Positions 34,893 to 45,239 of a stretch of 64,000 nt of DNA are shown here, piece after piece. This DNA comes from Symsagittifera roscoffensis (Eukaryota > Xenacoelomorpha > Acoela > Convolutidae): NCBI RefSeq assembly GCF_963678635.1, contig NC_087064.1, forward strand, positions 43,461,159 to 43,525,158, read 5' to 3'. A program made the position numbers and the translations under genes. The notes beneath the pieces were generated by a model. That model saw only the letters and a list, made by a program, of their open reading frames with translations. It searched no databases and had not been told where the DNA came from. The number at the start of each line of letters is the position of its first letter. The first letter of the stretch is position 1.

Positions 34893-35100
34893 TGTAGTGC
34901 AGACTGTTTAATTGGTTATGTAAATTGTGTTAGAAACACTTTTATGTATGGTACTCATGTAATATAGTAAACGTCAACGTTATAGAGAGCGTTGGTATTG
35001 CACATCGCCACTGTGTCCTTTGAGAATTCAAACATTATATTTCTCAAACGTTTTATCAAATCTTACTTATTTCTATACGGAGGTTGAAAATACTTCTACA
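34893..35100 (+). repeat. 3' LTR of degenerate Ty3 element, copy 2
   Basis: 208 bp, TGTAGTGCAGAC to ACTTCTACA. It aligns with 25759-25974 and 28896-29112. The bases beyond (ACTAG) do not match those before the 5' LTR (TTCTT), so no target duplication is preserved. Confidence 0.8.
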
Positions 35101-35228
35101 ACTAGGATTCCGCGCACATATACTTGTGACGTTACTATGTCGGCACATTAGTGTTGACGCAGACTCCGCAACGACTGAACATAGCTGGTCGTTTTGGATT
35201 CCGCTGGTGCACGAGATCTCGCAAATAT

Positions 35229-35326
35229 CCAAGAAATATATGGAGTTGTTGTCTATAGTGTAATGAACACACAACATCCAAGAATTCTATGGAGTTGTTG
35301 TCTATAGTGTAATGAACACACAATGA
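35229..35326 (+). repeat. 49-bp tandem duplication
   Basis: The block with ATCCAAGAA..TATGGAGTTGTTG and AATGAACACACAA occurs twice with a 49-bp period, with a short extra AATGAACACACAA after the second copy. Confidence 0.85.
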
Positions 35327-35933
35327 ACACACAACACACAAGTGTTCTTTAATCATTAAAGTTTATTCTTGCTTCCGCAAACTCGGCTGCTTTCGGAGTG
35401 ATTTTTGTGCGATGCAGTGTTTCAGCTAGCTGTGTGCTGATTTTTAACCAGCAGAATTACTAAAGAAAAAAGTTTTTGGGTTAAGCAACAAATCAGTTTT
35501 CAGCTTGTCCACGAATCTGCTTACGGTTAAAAAAATCAGTTTGACCTCGTAATGCAATGCAAACAAACGAGTCGCGCGTTTGCCCACTTAAACAATGTTT
35601 GCGATAAAAGAAACAGGCCTTAATACAACTGCAATGAAAACTGCTATTAAAAGAAAACTGCAATTAAACTTGAACAGAGCCCAAATTTAAAGCTGAGCTC
35701 TAAGTTTGGACTTGATGTCAACCAAAAAGAATTGCTGTCCTGAGCTCAAAATCAAAAGGATGATTTAATCGTGATTGATTTTTCGAAAATTCAGAAGAGT
35801 CTGAAAGTTGTCATCTTTCTAATCTGGGAAAAAACGCAAAAAAGCAGGTTATACAAAGTGGTCTATCATATAAAAATTTTTCAGATAGGAAATGGTCTGC
35901 ATTGAAAGTATGCGATCTTTTTCGATTTTTAGT
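35327..35933. other. No gene seen
   Basis: AT-rich non-coding sequence between the Ty3 3' LTR region and the AT-rich TIR element. Nothing supported. Confidence 0.5.
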
Positions 35934-36872
35934 GGCATCCCGCACCAAGTTTAAGCGTAAGTAATCAATTATAATGGATTATTATGATGATCTTAAATTA
36001 GTTGTCTAAAGGATTTGTATTTGATTATAATCGTGATATTTTCCAAGAGATTATAGTCTTATAATCGGTTATATTTGATTATAGTTCTTACAAAAAACCG
36101 TTAAAATCAATTATAATCAATTATAATCGATCATAATCTTTTATTTTGCCAAAACTTGTCAATTCAAAATTATATTCGAATTATATCTCAAGGGTTATTA
36201 TTTTTTTGTCAATCAGAAAATATTTAAAAAAGAGATTTACTGAACACAAAGTTTTACCACGAAACAAAAGTTTCATAGAGATCCTTTCATACTGATGGAA
36301 AATTCCCGCGGTAGATGAAAAATAAATCTTTCGAATCAATCATGAAACTTAATCGATTTGCTGATGATTTGGTGGTTAAAAAAGCTTAAAGTAAGCATCA
36401 CAAAACATCTTTAATAAGGAAGAAATGGAAAAACACCTTATAAACTGGAATTGATTGGAAAGATTTAAAAACATTTTTCTCATTTTTCATAGGAACCAAC
36501 GTCTACAAAAAGCATTTAGAAAAAGCAAATTAGATGCAACTTTGAAGAAAAAATGGACAAACAAAAGGAATTATAATTTATTATAATCGATTATAATGGA
36601 TTTTTGTGCAAAACTAAGGAATTACTAATTTGAATAAAAACAATGGATTATAATCATAATAATTGATTATAATTGTATCGAAAAATGGACGAATAAATAA
36701 TCGATTATAATCTATTATAAAGGATTATAATTAATTATAATTTGATATTAAAAAGTGAGATTATATTCGATTATTAATTGATTAAAATCGATTGTTTCTC
36801 ATTTTTAATAAGATTGGTACTAAAATTGTAATATAATTGATTATTAACGCTTGAAACTGGATGCGGGATGTC
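35934..36872. mobile_element. AT-rich element with ~40-bp terminal inverted repeats and internal ATTATAATC arrays
   Basis: The left end GCATCCCGCACCAAG..TTTAAGCG.. and the right end (reverse complement ACATCCCGCATCCAG..TTTCAAGCG..) match over about 40 bp, continuing into AATCAATTATAAT on both sides. The 0.94-kb interior is dominated by self-complementary GATTATAATC-type motifs. There is no coding capacity. It is a MITE or foldback element; a truncated relative lies at 10521. No target duplication could be assigned. Confidence 0.65.
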
Positions 36873-37199
36873 AGTCGTAATGATTCTTAATGATAATGAT
36901 TCTGGAAGTCCTTTTAAGCAAGTAATGAGTACAAAATGTTACTCATAAATTCAAGATTTAAAAAGCTTAATGTAACGTTTTTTTATTTAGTGTAACGTTT
37001 TTTAAGCATTATTGTTTTTTTAGCCTGGCATCAAGTTGCTGTATTTCTAGAAAAAATTATGTCGCGCTGTGCTAGAGCGGGCTGCATGCGATTGCTCGCC
37101 TATCAAGTTCTCTCTTTTTTTTTCAGTCCGCTGAATGTTTTAAAAAAATTTGGAACGTTAAAAAAATTGCTCGACGGTTTTGTTAGAGAACCTTCCATG

Positions 37200-37800
37200 C
37201 CCGCTGTCTTCTCGAGAAGGGATCCCAATTTGAGGTTTTCGCCTCTTTTGAAGCAAGATTTGAGCGGTTTGAGTGGTTTTTTTAGACGATTGCGCTCAAA
37301 ATCTTGCTTCAAATTGAGCGGTTTTTGAGCGATTTATAAAAAAAAACGCTCAAAAAACCGCTCAAGATTTGAGCGGTTTGAGCGGTTTTTTTTAGACAAT
37401 TACGCTCAAAATCTTGCTTCAAAATGAGCGGTTTGAGCGGTTTTTGAACGGTTTATCTACAAAAACCGCGCAAGATTTGAACGGTTTTGAGCGGTTTATC
37501 TAAACAAACCGCTCAAAAACCGCGCAAAATTTGAGCGGTTTTTGAGCGGTTTATCTAAACAAACCGCTCAAAAACCGCGCAAATCTTGCGCGGTTTTTGA
37601 GCGGTTTTTTTAGATGAACCGCTCAAAACCGTTCAAATCTTGCGCGGTTTTTGAGCGTTTTTTTAGATAAACCGTTCAAAAACCGCTCAAACCGCTCATT
37701 TTGAAGCAAAATTTTGAGCGTAATTGTCTAGAAAAACCGCTCAAACCACTCAAATCTTGCTTCAAATTAGGTGAAAAATCTCGACTCGGGAAGCTCAACT
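37200..37800. mobile_element. Foldback element built from GAGCGGTTT / AAACCGCTC motifs
   Basis: The outer arms mirror each other: TTTGAAGCAAGATTTGAGCGG near 37248 versus CAAATCTTGCTTCAAATTAGG near 37750. The inside holds dozens of alternating direct and inverted GAGCGGTTT / AAACCGCTC and GCGCAAGATTTG blocks. Reading frames on opposite strands at the two ends (37103-37312 minus, 37701-37901 plus) encode the same peptide words, independent proof of the inversion. There is no protein function; it would form a very strong hairpin. Confidence 0.75.
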
Positions 37801-38204
37801 TCATGAAGCTTAGCTTCAGTCTCGCCCCACTGAACAAAATAATACAAAAAAAATTTAAACTACTTAAAAAATCAGTTTTGCTTCTTTTTGGCAATTATTG
37901 AATTTTGAATTGAGTACGGTTTACTAAGTTTGATTTATTAAAAAAAATCATGTTGGTCAACCTACTCAAATGGTTCTGAAAAACTGTCCTTTTGTCATCA
38001 AACACCTTCATCCATCCCCGTTAAAATTGGTCTGAGTGCTTCACGAAAGGCAAGAAAATGATTTTGCAGTTTCATTGCCATCACCTTGAAATCACTATCA
38101 TCCTTCTCTTTCACCATATTTTGTCTAGTAAAAACGGTAGCTATTGATACAAATGATGTAGTTTTCAAAATTTGACAGCTTTTATACTTTTCAAACTTTG
38201 ACAG
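37801..38204. other. Putative intron sequence upstream of exchanger exon
   Basis: AT-rich non-coding sequence ending in a pyrimidine-rich stretch and the acceptor TTTGACAG at 38197-38204. No earlier exon was recognised nearby. Confidence 0.5.
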
Positions 38205-38621
38205 ATTCGTGCGAGAGCTACCTTTACCCCTGTTCCGACTACATCATCGGCAACGCAGTTCTCATAGTCTACTACGGCATCACTCTCGGATATGGCGCCA
38301 AACTCATCTCGGACGGAGCAGAGGGACTTCTAGACCTCGGAGTGGCGCCGGCACTCATCGGCGGCGTCATCCTCCCCGTCTCGGGGGTTGTACCCGACAG
38401 CATGATGATACTGGTGTCGGGTCTAGGGGACAAAGCGACCGCCCAGAAGCAGATCTCAGTCGGGATGGGGACTCTGGCGGGGTCGACGGTGTTGCTACTG
38501 ACTGTGGTGTGGGGAGTGAGTTTGGTTGTGGGCCGAGTCGATCTCGTGACGTCACCCACTTGCCATGGTCTGGTGGCGAACAGCGAGATTAGATGCACGG
38601 GATACAGTTTGACCAAACAAG
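38205..38621 (+). CDS. NCL-type sodium/calcium exchanger, exon with first exchanger repeat
   Basis: Encodes about 139 residues from DSCESYLYPCSD to GYSLTKQG. This is the first half of a cation/Ca2+ exchanger, with several hydrophobic helices and the alpha-repeat core LIGGVILPVSGVVPDSMMIL followed by GMGTLAGSTVLLLTVVWG. The Cys-Glu..Pro-Cys start and the GLLAGST-like core resemble the plant NCL (Na+/Ca2+ exchanger-like) family, which moves Ca2+ against Na+ or H+ across membranes. Bounded by acceptor ..ACAG|AT (38204/38205) and donor AAG|GTGAGG (38621/38622), both phase 1. Base composition is much less AT-rich than its surroundings. The N-terminus lies on an upstream exon. Confidence 0.9.
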
Positions 38622-38806
38622 GTGAGGGTTTCAAGATACACAAAAGATTAGAAAACATTTTCAAACCCAACCGGTTATTTTTTGTTTCATTGGTAATTCT
38701 TTTTCAAGCGCTGGTATGTAAAATCAAATGCTTAAAATGCATTGCAATCATAAAATCGTGAATGAGTTCAGCGACTGCTGATTCAACTTGCCATCCTTTT
38801 GTGTAG

Positions 38807-39087
38807 GTGTGGAGGTTACGAAGGAGGTCACACTGACTGCAGTGATCATGGCCGCCACCACAGTGCCCTACTTCATCATCCAGTCCTCCGACTGGTACTT
38901 CGGGGCCACCAGAGTGGGAGAGAGGGAACCCTCCTACGTGAGATGGGCTGCACTGGTCACCATGATCATATCATTCACTGGATTCGTGGCCTACATTGTC
39001 ATGCAGTTTTTCATGGCCAGCAAGGGGGCTAATACTGCGCCCATGATTAAACATCAGAAACACAAGGAAGAAGAAATTGTTCTGCGG
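38807..39087 (+). CDS. NCL-type sodium/calcium exchanger, middle exon
   Basis: Encodes about 94 residues with two hydrophobic helices (around VIMAATTVPYFII and AALVTMIISFTGFVAYIVMQF), then a basic cytosolic start ..KHQKHKEEE. Acceptor GTGTAG|GT restores the split Gly codon in phase 1, so the spliced reading TKQG-VEVTKE aligns with the matching position in plant NCL proteins. The donor CGG|GTATAG at 39087/39088 leaves phase 0. The preceding intron is 185 bp and the following one 242 bp. In plants, EF-hands follow at this point; here they do not. Confidence 0.88.
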
Positions 39088-39329
39088 GTATAGTTTACAC
39101 TTCGTTCAGTTTAAGCTAAATTACACAATAACCAAGATCTTTTTGTTTTTATAGTCAAATTTGTACTTTGAAGCTCAAAATAACGGCACAGGGGATGATT
39201 TTAGAGACAACAAGTTCCACAGAAACTCGGTCACTCCTTTTCAAATGACCTCCACATTACTCGAACAACTCTATTTCAACATTTTTGAATGCTTCTAATA
39301 GTACAAACAGTTTTTTGATGCTGTTTCAG

Positions 39330-40094
39330 GCCGCAAAAATGTTCTATATGGCTCCAAGCATTACTCTTCGCAATTCAAATGACAACACAGGGAGTGAACG
39401 CGACGAACACCTTCTGGGCAAAAAATACTTCGCTGGATGGCGCCTCGCAGCCCAGGCCAACCGGAAGGCAAGGGACCACTTCCAGTCTCAAAATGTAAAT
39501 GTAGTCGAGACAGCCATGAACGGAAACTGCGAACAATCACAGCTGATCGGCAACAATATTCCGCCTGAGATCGATGACAAATCGGGTCCAAATTGGGAAG
39601 TCTTAGGTCCTGCGATTGGACGCCTGACATTTGGCGTTGCTCTCGTTACTATCTTCTCCGACCCTATGTGCGACAGTTTGACCCGAATCACTGACCCTAA
39701 GAACCCGCAACATATTCCCATAAGCTCCTTCTATATTTCTTTTATTATAACTCCCTTGTGCTCAAATGCAAGTGAACTTGTTTCGTCAGTGGCCTTTGCG
39801 ATGCGAAAGGAAAAGGAGAATTTGGTGATGACCTACACGCAACTATACTCGGCCGCTATTATGAATAACACCATGTGTCTGGGAGTGTTCTGCGCTTTAG
39901 TTTACTTCCGAGATTTAGAGTGGTACTTTTCAGCAGAAGTCACCTCAATTCTGTTCACAGAATTCCTCATGGCAGCTCTTGCACTGAAGTGCCGCAAAAT
40001 TTACAAGCTATATTGGGCATTCCCTGTCATTTTGATCTACTTTTTGTCATTGCTGCTTGTAATGTTCCTAGAAAAAGTTCTCAAATGGGGTTAA
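39330..40094 (+). CDS. NCL-type sodium/calcium exchanger, last exon with second exchanger repeat
   Basis: Acceptor TTTCAG|GCC at 39329/39330 continues in phase 0. The exon encodes 254 residues ending in TAA (40092-40094). About 90 residues of polar loop come first, then GPAIGRLTFGVALVTIFSDP, the second alpha-repeat FISFIITPL-like block (FYISFIITPLCSNASELVSS) and AAIMNNTMCLGVF. Three to four more helices end in LLLVMFLEKVLKWG. Asp in FSDP, Asn/Ser in CSNASE and Asn in MNNT are the likely cation-site residues by family comparison. The loop shows no EF-hand pattern. An AATAAA-like polyadenylation signal (AAAATAAATGG) lies near 40213. Confidence 0.9.
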   Translation, partial: AAKMFYMAPSITLRNSNDNTGSERDEHLLGKKYFAGWRLAAQANRKARDHFQSQNVNVVETAMNGNCEQSQLIGNNIPPEIDDKSGPNWEVLGPAIGRLTFGVALVTIFSDPMCDSLTRITDPKNPQHIPISSFYISFIITPLCSNASELVSSVAFAMRKEKENLVMTYTQLYSAAIMNNTMCLGVFCALVYFRDLEWYFSAEVTSILFTEFLMAALALKCRKIYKLYWAFPVILIYFLSLLLVMFLEKVLKWG

Positions 40095-41235
40095 TTTTAC
40101 TCTAAAGACAAAACGAAAATACGCACTTAGTTTCTAGAAAAAATTTCCTTGAATGAAGATAGACTTATTACATTTGTGGCAGTGGCGTTCTTTTGCTGGG
40201 AGACGGGGGCTCTAGAAAATAAATGGTTTACCGGCATATCATAAGATCTAAAAACGCCAATAGGTGGTCACATTCAGTTTTCATGAGACAATTTTCACTA
40301 TTATTATCTGCTTATTATATATAAATATATTCTATTCATTTAAGGAAATTCACGGATCTCCATCTAGAGTCTAAAATAACAAACCTCTTTCCATGCCTAA
40401 GTCCGCTACTGGCAAAAACAACTGCGCACATTCTCAATATCTTCTGTTATTGAATTAGAAAAAATTTGCACATCTTTAATAATTATTAGAAACTCAAAAT
40501 TAAACTTGAATGGATCTTCTTTTCATTTCAGTTACAAATCAGAATAAGTCGGAAAATTTTCGAACCCATCTAAGCAATTTTTTTTCAAATCGAAACCAGT
40601 TTCTGTAAATCAAAACCAAGCATGCCATTTTTTATGATACAAGTTTTACCTACGATGCGATGAAAATCATTTGAAAAAGAGCTCCAATTTAACTTTACAC
40701 ATTGGGTTAGCTATTGTATCGTTTCAATGAACCAATCGCTTTTTACTGGAAAAAAAAGAAATTTAATCGTTTTTTTTTGCTCCAAAAATTTGTGCTCAAG
40801 AAAAATCTCCGTCAGTGTTACGTACGGTGATCTATGGTCACACCAGGAGAAAAATTTGCCAAAAACCGTTTGTTTCGGGCCATCCTTTTTGTTCCAACTT
40901 TCGTAACGAAAGTAACCGAATATTTGTGCGCGGGGTGGTTTTTTTCTTCTAATAAAATTCGAATTTCTAACAGACTTTGACTGAATTTTTATTTACATTT
41001 TTGAGCTTAAAATTGAAAAGATTTTTCACCTGTGATCATTTTTTGTAAAGCTATGGTTTAAAGAATGCCATTTTAATCACTTTGGGACAAATAAAGCGCG
41101 ATATGACGCCTAAGCGCAGATTCTAAGAATTTGTATTTCATATGGCGTGTGCGGGGATGATTTTCACGAAAATCTCAAATTAAAAACAAATGATATAATT
41201 TTATTACTGTAAATTTTTTCATGTTATTAACTGCT
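40095..41235. other. Non-coding, with a dispersed repeat
   Basis: 3' flank of the exchanger gene. About 40885-41110 resembles 58770-58960 (CCGACTTTCG-like start, GTGGTTTT, AAATTTTGAC, an ACGCGC-type motif) and a weaker stretch near 58285-58560. No gene seen. Confidence 0.4.
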
Positions 41236-41858
41236 TCATAGACTTTGAAAGGTAGTCGTAAGTTTCAGGACTTTGTGTGAAAAACTGAAATGGAAAATTT
41301 TATTTTCTTTCGAGTTGTCTGCACTAGTTATTCTTAAAATCTTGTTTCCTTCTTTGAAGTTCTTACCGGCTTTCAGGCATTGATTGCAAGACGTTCCAAG
41401 ATTATATATCTCTCGGTATATATAGATATGAGGCCACCAAATATATTCCGCGAGAAACGTCATCCCGAATTGGTCTGGGTGGGTCTCGTGAAGCATTGCG
41501 CTGAAGGTTCCCTTAATAGTAGCCGGCACGACTAACTTATTATCTAGGAATAATAAAGAACTTTCACGTGAAGGTCCTTCGAGAAGTTTTTCATATATGT
41601 TCCCAGAGTGCCCATTGGTCGTTTGTATTTTATTGTTTCAAGCAAGTCCCGAATAACTTTGTCATCTCTCGTCATCAATTGTAGAAATTTCTTGGAACAG
41701 TGATCATTGGGAAATATCGGTGAACTGAGTAGATTTGACTCGGCTTTACAACTCTTCAATAACTTTGCATATTCGTCTGCTATATGATCATCTTTAAATT
41801 TTAAGGCACTTTTGTGTTCTTCAGGAAATATAAGTTGAGTGCCGGTAATATCCTCCAT
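41236..41858 (-). pseudogene. Ty3 pre-integrase and integrase zinc-binding remnant
   Basis: Two overlapping frames encode IFPEEHKSALKFKDDHI and HCSKKFLQLMTRDDKVIRD (pre-integrase), then HETHPDQFGM, EYIWWPHI and CNQCLKAGK (HHCC finger). They align nearly residue for residue with 53575-54060 of the young element. At the place where the young element has an in-frame TAG (53811) this copy has TAT (Tyr). Confidence 0.8.
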
Positions 41859-42560
41859 TTTTCTGTATCGATTTTTTTTGTTGATAGGTAAATACTTTTT
41901 TTAATGACAGGGGAAAGAATTGTCGATACGTAAACACTTAGAAAGAAAATGTTCTACTCGTATGTGGGAGTTATCGCAAATTTTTATTGACTGAGCAATG
42001 CCAGATATAATAGTGACAATAATTTTGAGCTTGAAATAGGCTCAAGAGCTGTTCCAAGGGTCTTAACCAATCAAATCGCTTGAGTTTTCTTGTCACGACG
42101 GGATATTACTATTAACGAGAGTTTTAGCATTTACAGCGATCGACGGTCTATCTACAATAACTACATTTACAGAATTTAAATGGTCTCTATTACATAAAAA
42201 AAATCTGAATTTTGTCGATTCAAGCGACTACAAATTCTTCGTCGTAGTAAGGTGGAAGGGCTTTGCCCGATCTTAATCTAAATAAAAGGTCAGTAAAACC
42301 CATATCTTTTCCTGGGATGTGGGAAAGTTCAAAATTAAAAGGTAACAACCTGTTTACCCAACGAGTCCTCTGCTCCATCTTGTGGCTCAAAATTTTTTGC
42401 CCGTGATATGATTGCCGTTCCTTGATCTAATCGATTATCAATAGAGATCAGAAGCTCCCCAGAAAGCGTCCAAAGGGCCGGCGAAGTCTAAATTATTTTC
42501 TTCGTTAGCAAATGGCAGTTCCGGTAGTTTGCTCATATGCCGAATTGAACCAAAATCAAC
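41236..42560 (-). mobile_element. Rearranged minus-strand Ty3/gypsy fragment
   Basis: Reading on the minus strand: 42540-42465 encodes PELPFANEENNLDFAGPLDA (integrase core start). Next, 42400-42190 encodes the RNase H tail (..NRLLPFNFE-like, PGKDMGFTDLLFRLR-like). Then a linker with a conserved hydrophobic helix (about 42050-41960) comes before the pre-integrase block and integrase zinc finger (41858-41340). In the young element at 49914-56427 the integrase-core block comes after the zinc finger, so this copy is scrambled. It is a close relative of the young element. Confidence 0.75.
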
Positions 42561-43120
42561 AACAATGTTATATTTTTTGTCACTAGGCATTTTCTTAAAT
42601 TATTATGCAAATTATTGATATCAATGAACTGGTTGCGTTAAACCGAGGGCGTGACTGTTTTTGACACGGCTACGAAAATTTGCTTGGATTTGTCATAAAT
42701 TGATTATGACACATAGGAAAACTAAATTTAATGGCCGTTTTCAACAAAAAATTTAAACTCTAAAAGGGTATATCCACGAATTTATTTAAGTAATGATTTA
42801 AGATTTGTTCGTGGATTCCACAGACAATGGTTAAGTAATTGTTCGTAATTTCCGTATTATTTTTTCTAGCTAGCTATTGTTCAAGCTGATTATTGCTGAA
42901 TACTTCACTTACAAGCTGCGGAATCCGCAAGCAGTTTGTGGAATCAATTAAAACAAACTGTCGCACTCTAATGTATTAATGTATTTTCCAGAGGTGAGAA
43001 TTAACAGGCATTATGCTGAGGGTATCATCTGCGAGCCACCCAGACTCATTGTTGCCCGAAAATTGTACAAGCACAATACTAAGGTCCACAAAAGGGGCCC
43101 CAAAAAAACAAGTAAGACAA
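42561..43120. other. Junction region between two minus-strand retroelement fragments
   Basis: No recognisable coding remnant. It lies between the scrambled Ty3 fragment and the truncated 3' end of the BEL/Pao copy. Confidence 0.4.
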
Positions 43121-43129
43121 ATAAACTAA

Positions 43130-44174
43130 AATCAGCGTTTTCGAATAAAAGGGTTTGCTTCTGGAGTGCTTCTGGTAAGGTATCAAACCAATGTTGGCCA
43201 GTTATGCGTCAAATGTATTTAGGAAGCAGGCGGATCCGCACCGTGTAGCGAGCCACCAAATCAAAAGCGCCGAAGACCAATAAAACAAAACTGAGAACAG
43301 TTCGTTGCGTAACGGATGTTTGGAGCTCACGGTTAAGTCCACGACAAACAACGAGAGAGTCACTTCCATGGTTCCAATTTAAATCTAATAAATGAGAATT
43401 CAAGTGGTCATTACCACTCGCAATTTCCTTTACTTTTGCAGTCACATCAATTGAAGGGTTTTAATTTTCTTCAATTGCAGGAACATTAGAAACAAACTTG
43501 GTGAGAGAGAAACCCTCCCAATTTAAGACGGTTCACCAGATCATTGCTTACTCTCACTGCCTCATTGCGGTTCTCGAATGAATCCAAGTAATCATCCATG
43601 TAGAACCTAGTAAGTACTGCTCTAGATGCTTCAGGAAAAATTTCAAGGTTATATCTGGCGGTTTGCTGAAGTGCGAAATTCGCGCACGTCGTGGAGTCCC
43701 GAGAACCAAAAATAGGCCATATACTGGAGAACTTCCACGTCCGATGTGGCATTCTCGCGCCACAAAAAACGCAAAGAAAGTAGATCACAAGAGGGTACCC
43801 CAACCTGGAGGAACATACCCTCGATAAACGCGGAAACGGCAAGTTGATGTTGGCTTAAGCGCAATAAAACGTGTAACAATCTCTGCAATAAATCAGGCCC
43901 AACAAGCAAAAATTTGTTTAAAAAATGGCCGTTTAAACTTTATCTGGCTTGTTGGGGTGGAGGACAGGATGGTGGGGCACATACAATTCAAGGCCGTAAC
44001 GGAGCTGCGAGTCGTGCGGTCAAACAAGAAAGACATAACCATTATCGAGTTCCTCTTTTTTGTCTCAGTGTATTTACTTTTTAAACCACTGTGTTTTTCG
44101 AGCCGATTTTCAAGCGTCTTGAACTGTGCTAGCGCTGAGTAAAAGTTCTTGGGTGAAGAACTGCTATCATGCAC
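43130..44174 (-). pseudogene. BEL/Pao reverse transcriptase remnant
   Basis: Minus-strand frames encode, in order, FKTLENRLEKHSGLKSKYTE (44100), LVGPDLLQRLLHVLLRLSQH (about 43900) and VSAFIEGMFLQVGV (palm Asp region, Asp replaced). CANFALQQTARYNLEIFPEA and FYMDDYLDSFEN (about 43600, the catalytic YMDD box) follow, then VTQRTVLSFV and ARYTVRIRLLPKYI (43330-43215). These match the Pao-type reverse transcriptase order. Frame changes occur between blocks. Confidence 0.85.
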
Positions 44175-44289
44175 CCATAATAATCCTACCCAAATCCTAC
44201 CATGGTTTGTTGTTTATTCAAGATTATAATGCGCTCGCTTGCTTGTAAGCGCCATAGCTTTCTAACTCATTCCGCGCTTTAACTCATTC

Positions 44290-44900
44290 CGCACTCCTTC
44301 AACACTACACTTGAAACATGTTGACAACAACCCAGACGATGAAGGAAGTGTGCCACTCAAACCCATACTACCGGTAGACGAACAGCCATTGGAATTTTCC
44401 TATCTGCATCATGAATATATATCCAAGCGTGCTTATGTGGTGATAACATTTCTGAACAATTACTTTTCCAATGTCCCAATAACCATACCAAACTGGCTTC
44501 ATTGGTTCCAGGTATGGATACTTTTCTTGGAGGGCCGGAACTTCAACCTTTTGAGACCCAATAATAGTTTGATCCTTTACATAAGCGGCTACTATGAACG
44601 TTTAATCGGTGTTATTTTTGTCAGCGGATAGTGTGACCTTGACTAACTGGGTTGAAATAACATACATTGAAATAAAACTATCTAGGGCCAAATCAACGTT
44701 ATTCCCTGACAATTTCAGACGGCGGGTCAAACTTGCGGAAGAAGCCAGGAACGATTGCTCGCAGAATCACACAAAACGAGGGCGGTATCAATATTTGATT
44801 TAGATTCAACACTTAACTCAATAACCTGAAGAAGACTTTAAACGTCCTGCAAGAATGCAGAACAAGACGATGTTGATTTATCCGCCGGAACATTTCCGGT
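44290..44900 (-). pseudogene. BEL/Pao protease-region remnant
   Basis: The minus strand encodes VKVTLSADKNNTD, then FIVAAYVKDQTIIGSQKVEV and YPYLEPMKPV..DIGKVIVQKCYHHI (44650-44400). This is the characteristic stretch of the Pao retroviral-like aspartic protease, with the Ile-Gly-Gln-Asp-like end degraded to Val-Gln-Lys. At least one in-frame stop interrupts it. Confidence 0.75.
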
Positions 44901-45239
44901 AGAAGACTTGTTTTCTTCCTTTCGAGGAGAAAATGAGATCTGCACCATGCAAGAGGACATTTTGTGTGCTTTCGCACTCAGGTTTAGTGCATTTCCTAGC
45001 CTTCGGCTACTTACGGAACATGTAGTCAGCTTGGAGACAGGAGAAACTGAGTTTTTTCACCGCAAAAAAAACTTTGCCCTTTGAGTAGGGTTATTTTCAT
45101 TGGAGACCTTTCATCCCCATAACGGATGTTTAACACCGCGCTGCGGGTCCGGAGGATATTCGACCTTGTTTGGCTTAGCACTGGATGCAAAAACTCGGGT
45201 GGTCGTTTTTGTCTTGACGGGTTCCTCGGTTTTTGATTT

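Larger units (their letters stand above)
28463..35100 (+). repeat. Second copy of the tandem duplication, containing the full-length degenerate Ty3 element
   Basis: Starts at the same flank position as copy 1 and extends through the whole element to its 3' LTR. Copies 1 and 2 differ by many substitutions and indels throughout, so the duplication is old. The element is 6.2 kb from LTR to LTR (28896-35100). Confidence 0.8.

Noticed and set aside
38209-38592. Alternative frames of 127 and 132 codons over the exchanger exon
   Set aside because: Arg-rich shadows produced by GC-richer exon sequence; the frame with transmembrane helices and alpha-repeat motifs is the real one.
44311-44631. 106-codon plus-strand frame as a gene
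   Set aside because: The opposite strand carries the BEL/Pao protease motifs here, so the plus frame is a shadow.
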